DNA from: Ruminococcus sp. AM22-13
GTDB taxonomy: Bacteria > Bacillota > Clostridia > Lachnospirales > Lachnospiraceae
Direction: 5' to 3'
Length of the DNA: 64,000 bases
Assembly (NCBI RefSeq): GCF_003471165.1
Contig: NZ_QRIL01000009.1
Coordinates: 73,134-137,133, forward strand
Shown one piece after another: positions 62,218-64,000 of the stretch; within the stretch, counting starts at the first letter, position 1; each line of letters starts with the position of its first letter. The notes under the pieces are model-generated. The model worked only from the letters and a program-made list of their open reading frames with translations, did not search any database and was not told where the DNA came from. The translations under genes and the position numbers were made by a program.

Positions 62218-63535
62218 TTCTGTATAAGTATTCCTCGATTTCCCAGGCTGAAATTTCTCTTGTATAGCGAAGCCATTCTTTTTTCTTGGCCGCTACGTAT
62301 TCTTTACAAAATTCTGTTCCAAGTACTTCTTTGATCCAGTCACTCTGTTCAAAGTAATCAATTGCTTCGTTTAAATTTCCCGGAAGATTGTCAATCTTCA
62401 TTGCTTTCTGGTCTGTTTCGGATAACTCTCTGCTGGAGGACTTGGTCGGATAAATCTTCTTATGGATTCCATCCAGCCCTGCTGCCAGACATACTGCAAA
62501 TACCAGATACGGATTTGCTGCTGCATCCGGACTTCTCAGCTCGATCCTTGTTTCCATACCTCTGGATCCCGGAATTCTTACCAGGGAATTCTGGTTGTTC
62601 TTTGTCCAAGTCAGTTCTGTCGGTGCTTCATAGCCCGGAACCAGACGTTTATAGGAATTTACAATAGGATTGGTGATCAGTGCCATCTCTTTGCTGTGAG
62701 CCAGAAGGCCACCTACAAAGTAATAAGCTTCTTCACTTAATTCCTGGGGATTTCCCGGATTGACGAATACATTTCTTCCATCTTTAAATAAGAAGAAATG
62801 AATGTGCATTCCGGAGCCGTTTACTTCTGCCCGCGGTTTCGGCATAAAAGTCGCATGAAGGCCATGACGCTTGGCAATAGTACGGACTGTCATTTTGAAT
62901 GACATAACCCTATCTGCAATAGTACGCACTTCGCCGTATTTAAAATCTACTTCGTGCTGGGCAGGAGCAGTTTCATGGTGAGAAGATTCTACCTCAATCC
63001 CCATGTCTTCCAGATTTAATACAATATCACGTCTTGCGTTTTCACCCAGATCCACAGGACTGACATCCAGATATCCTGCCTTCTCATGTGTTACAGTGGT
63101 CGGAACTCCGTTATCATCTGTATGAAAAAGGAAAAATTCACATTCCGGATCTACCAGACAGGTATATCCCTCCTTCTTTGCCTCCCGGGCGGTTTTCTTC
63201 AGGATATATCTCGGACTTCTCTCATGTGGGGTTCCGTCCGGAAAATAGATGTCGCATAACAGTCTGGCAACTTTTCCCTGCTGTGGTCTCCACGGAAGGA
63301 TTGCAAAAGTGTCAAGATCCGGTCTTAAATACATATCCGGTTCAGACTCTCCTGCGATTCCTGCGATAAAGGAACCATCTACGATACATCGGTTATCCAG
63401 TGCACGAGGAAGTTCCCGGGCAGTTATGGCGATGTTTTTCAGCGTTCCGAACATATCTGTGAACTGGAGACGGATAAATTCCACGTCTTCCTCCTCAGCC
63501 ATCTGTAATATTTCTTCTCTGGTATAATTCCCCAT
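62213..63535 (-). CDS. glnA: Glutamine synthetase, type I
   Basis: 440 aa. Makes glutamine from glutamate and ammonia. FTDMFGTLKNI near the N-terminus, DPECEFFLF, HHETAPAQHEVDFKYG, FMPKPRAEVNGSGMHIHFFLF, LVPGYEAPTELTWTKNNQNS and RIPGSRGMETRIELRSPD are GS motifs; no adenylylation-loop Tyr motif is evident, as in GSI-alpha of Firmicutes. Start set at the second ATG (63535), 9 nt from AAGGAG; the first is only 3 nt away. The promoter, leader terminator and neighbouring ANTAR gene suggest antitermination control. Confidence 0.96.
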   Translation of the reverse strand: MGNYTREEILQMAEEEDVEFIRLQFTDMFGTLKNIAITARELPRALDNRCIVDGSFIAGIAGESEPDMYLRPDLDTFAILPWRPQQGKVARLLCDIYFPDGTPHERSPRYILKKTAREAKKEGYTCLVDPECEFFLFHTDDNGVPTTVTHEKAGYLDVSPVDLGENARRDIVLNLEDMGIEVESSHHETAPAQHEVDFKYGEVRTIADRVMSFKMTVRTIAKRHGLHATFMPKPRAEVNGSGMHIHFFLFKDGRNVFVNPGNPQELSEEAYYFVGGLLAHSKEMALITNPIVNSYKRLVPGYEAPTELTWTKNNQNSLVRIPGSRGMETRIELRSPDAAANPYLVFAVCLAAGLDGIHKKIYPTKSSSRELSETDQKAMKIDNLPGNLNEAIDYFEQSDWIKEVLGTEFCKEYVAAKKKEWLRYTREISAWEIEEYLYRI

Positions 63536-63647
63536 TTTCATTCACTCCTTGTCAGCATAATTTCTGCTGTTTTTGCTTTCTTAATAATTCTTCGATACAG
63601 TTTTGTCCTGTCTGGAAGTTTTATAGCTTCTTTTGATATAATGATAT

Positions 63648-63694
63648 AAAAAATGGCGCACTTTCTACAGTTACTCTTCTATAGAAAGAACGCC
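63648..63694 (-). promoter_or_regulatory. Leader terminator (attenuator) of glnA
   Basis: On the minus strand GGCG-CTTTCTA (63684-63694) pairs with TAGAAAG-CGCC (63655-63668), followed by ATTTTTT. It begins about 10 nt after the predicted transcription start and 110 bp before glnA, so most transcripts should stop unless antiterminated. Confidence 0.75.
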
Positions 63695-63710
63695 TTTGTT
63701 CATGTAGGCA

Positions 63711-63739
63711 ATTATAACAATGTACCTGTTCTTTGTCAA
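63711..63739 (-). promoter_or_regulatory. Consensus sigma-A promoter of glnA
   Basis: Minus strand TTGACA (63734-63739), 17 bp, TATAAT (63711-63716): a perfect match. Confidence 0.9.
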
Positions 63740-63767
63740 CTGCTTATTTTTTCATCGGCTCTTTCCA

Positions 63768-63806
63768 TGTTACTGTGCATTCCGCTCTCAATAACATGCT
63801 TTGCTG
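63768..63806 (-). repeat. Degenerate end fragment of the MITE family
   Basis: On the minus strand GCAAAGCATGTTATTGAGAGCGG-AATGCACAGTAAC aligns with GCGAAGCGTGTTACTGAGAACGG-AGTGAACAGTAAC of copy A. Only the right end remains. Confidence 0.65.
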
Positions 63807-63820
63807 CTTACTTATAATTG

Positions 63821-64000
63821 CTATTTTGAGAATACCGCATCATTCCTCGAAAGAAGATATACGCAATACTGATTCATACTGATTCCCTCTCTCTGAGAAT
63901 GTTCTGCCAGTAGTCTATGCAGGCTTCTTGGAATTCTCAGTGTGACATACTCCCGCCACTTAAATCTTACAGATTTTGAAGTGGGAGCTTCCTGCTCAAT
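63821..64000 (-). CDS. HicB-like antitoxin, C-terminal part (cut by window edge)
   Basis: 59 aa visible, open to the right edge. The ribbon-helix-helix segment YVTLRIPRSLHRLLAEHSQREGISMNQYCVYLLSR is typical of the DNA-binding tail of HicB-family antitoxins. The upstream part with the HicB RNase H-like domain and any hicA toxin would lie beyond 64000. If upstream sequence is lacking it could be a remnant or another RHH protein. Confidence 0.7.
   Translation of the reverse strand: MEQEAPTSKSVRFKWREYVTLRIPRSLHRLLAEHSQREGISMNQYCVYLLSRNDAVFSK

Overview
The window is a typical stretch of low-to-mid GC Firmicutes chromosome. Gene content points to the family Lachnospiraceae, gut clostridia of the Blautia/Ruminococcus/Dorea kind: anaerobic (early cobalt insertion) cobalamin genes, a glutamyl-tRNA route to uroporphyrinogen III, an archaeal-type AspRS paired with GatCAB, DapL-type lysine synthesis, a YheO regulator with hydantoinase, XdhC and YedF, and AAGGAG ribosome binding sites before nearly every gene. 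Family placement is inference; no rRNA gene is present.

Layout. 1-2.3 kb: tRNA-Leu(CAA), a secreted leucine-rich-repeat protein, a 195 bp transposon-like repeat and a small Cys-rich ORF. 2.4-8.2 kb: lysA, a rhomboid-like membrane protein and corA on the minus strand, divergent from aroC, then a lactonase-family beta-propeller. 8.4-14.9 kb (minus): hemA, precorrin-2 dehydrogenase, hemC, cobA-hemD fusion, hemB, hemL, a compact overlapping operon making uroporphyrinogen III and precorrin-2. 15-16.6 kb: repeat copy, gene remnants, pyridoxal kinase. 16.8-28.7 kb (minus): cobalamin operon cbiD-F-G-H-(J/E/T fusion)-A-B-cobD-P-C, behind a consensus promoter, a cobalamin riboswitch and a terminator. 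No cobaltochelatase (CbiK/CbiX) or CbiL is encoded in the window. 29.3-36 kb: MATE exporter, pseudouridine synthase, a coenzyme A cluster (coaBC, ECF S component probably for pantothenate, coaX), a shrunken LuxR regulator and an MnmM-like methyltransferase. 36-43.5 kb: cyclophilin lipoprotein, luxS, SH3 lipoprotein, xdhC, dicarboxylate symporter, yedF, hydantoinase. 43.7-46.8 kb: YheO-type regulator and a GHKL kinase/LytTR regulator pair. 47-54.4 kb: ilvN-ilvC, a tyrosine phosphatase, AEC transporter, HAD phosphatase, M18 aminopeptidase, cupin. 54.7-64 kb: dapL, gatCAB, aspS, an ANTAR regulator and glnA with an attenuator-like leader, and the end of a HicB-like antitoxin gene.

The unusual content lies between genes. 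(1) Two ~218 bp near-perfect palindromes (29007-29226 and 54508-54725) share short conserved islands (ends, internal loops, apical loop) while their paired arms have unrelated sequences that remain self-complementary, the signature of a structured element under pairing selection. (2) A family of miniature elements with GTTACTGTTCAC terminal inverted repeats is present as three long copies (one with a 9 bp target duplication) and many 25-52 bp derivatives. (3) A modular short-hairpin family whose TTTAACC end forms the stop codons of cbiB and glnA. (4) A structured leader with two mutually exclusive pairings ahead of the pantothenate-type ECF gene. (5) A terminator just after the glnA transcription start, with an ANTAR protein whose receiver lacks the phospho-acceptor Asp encoded next to it.
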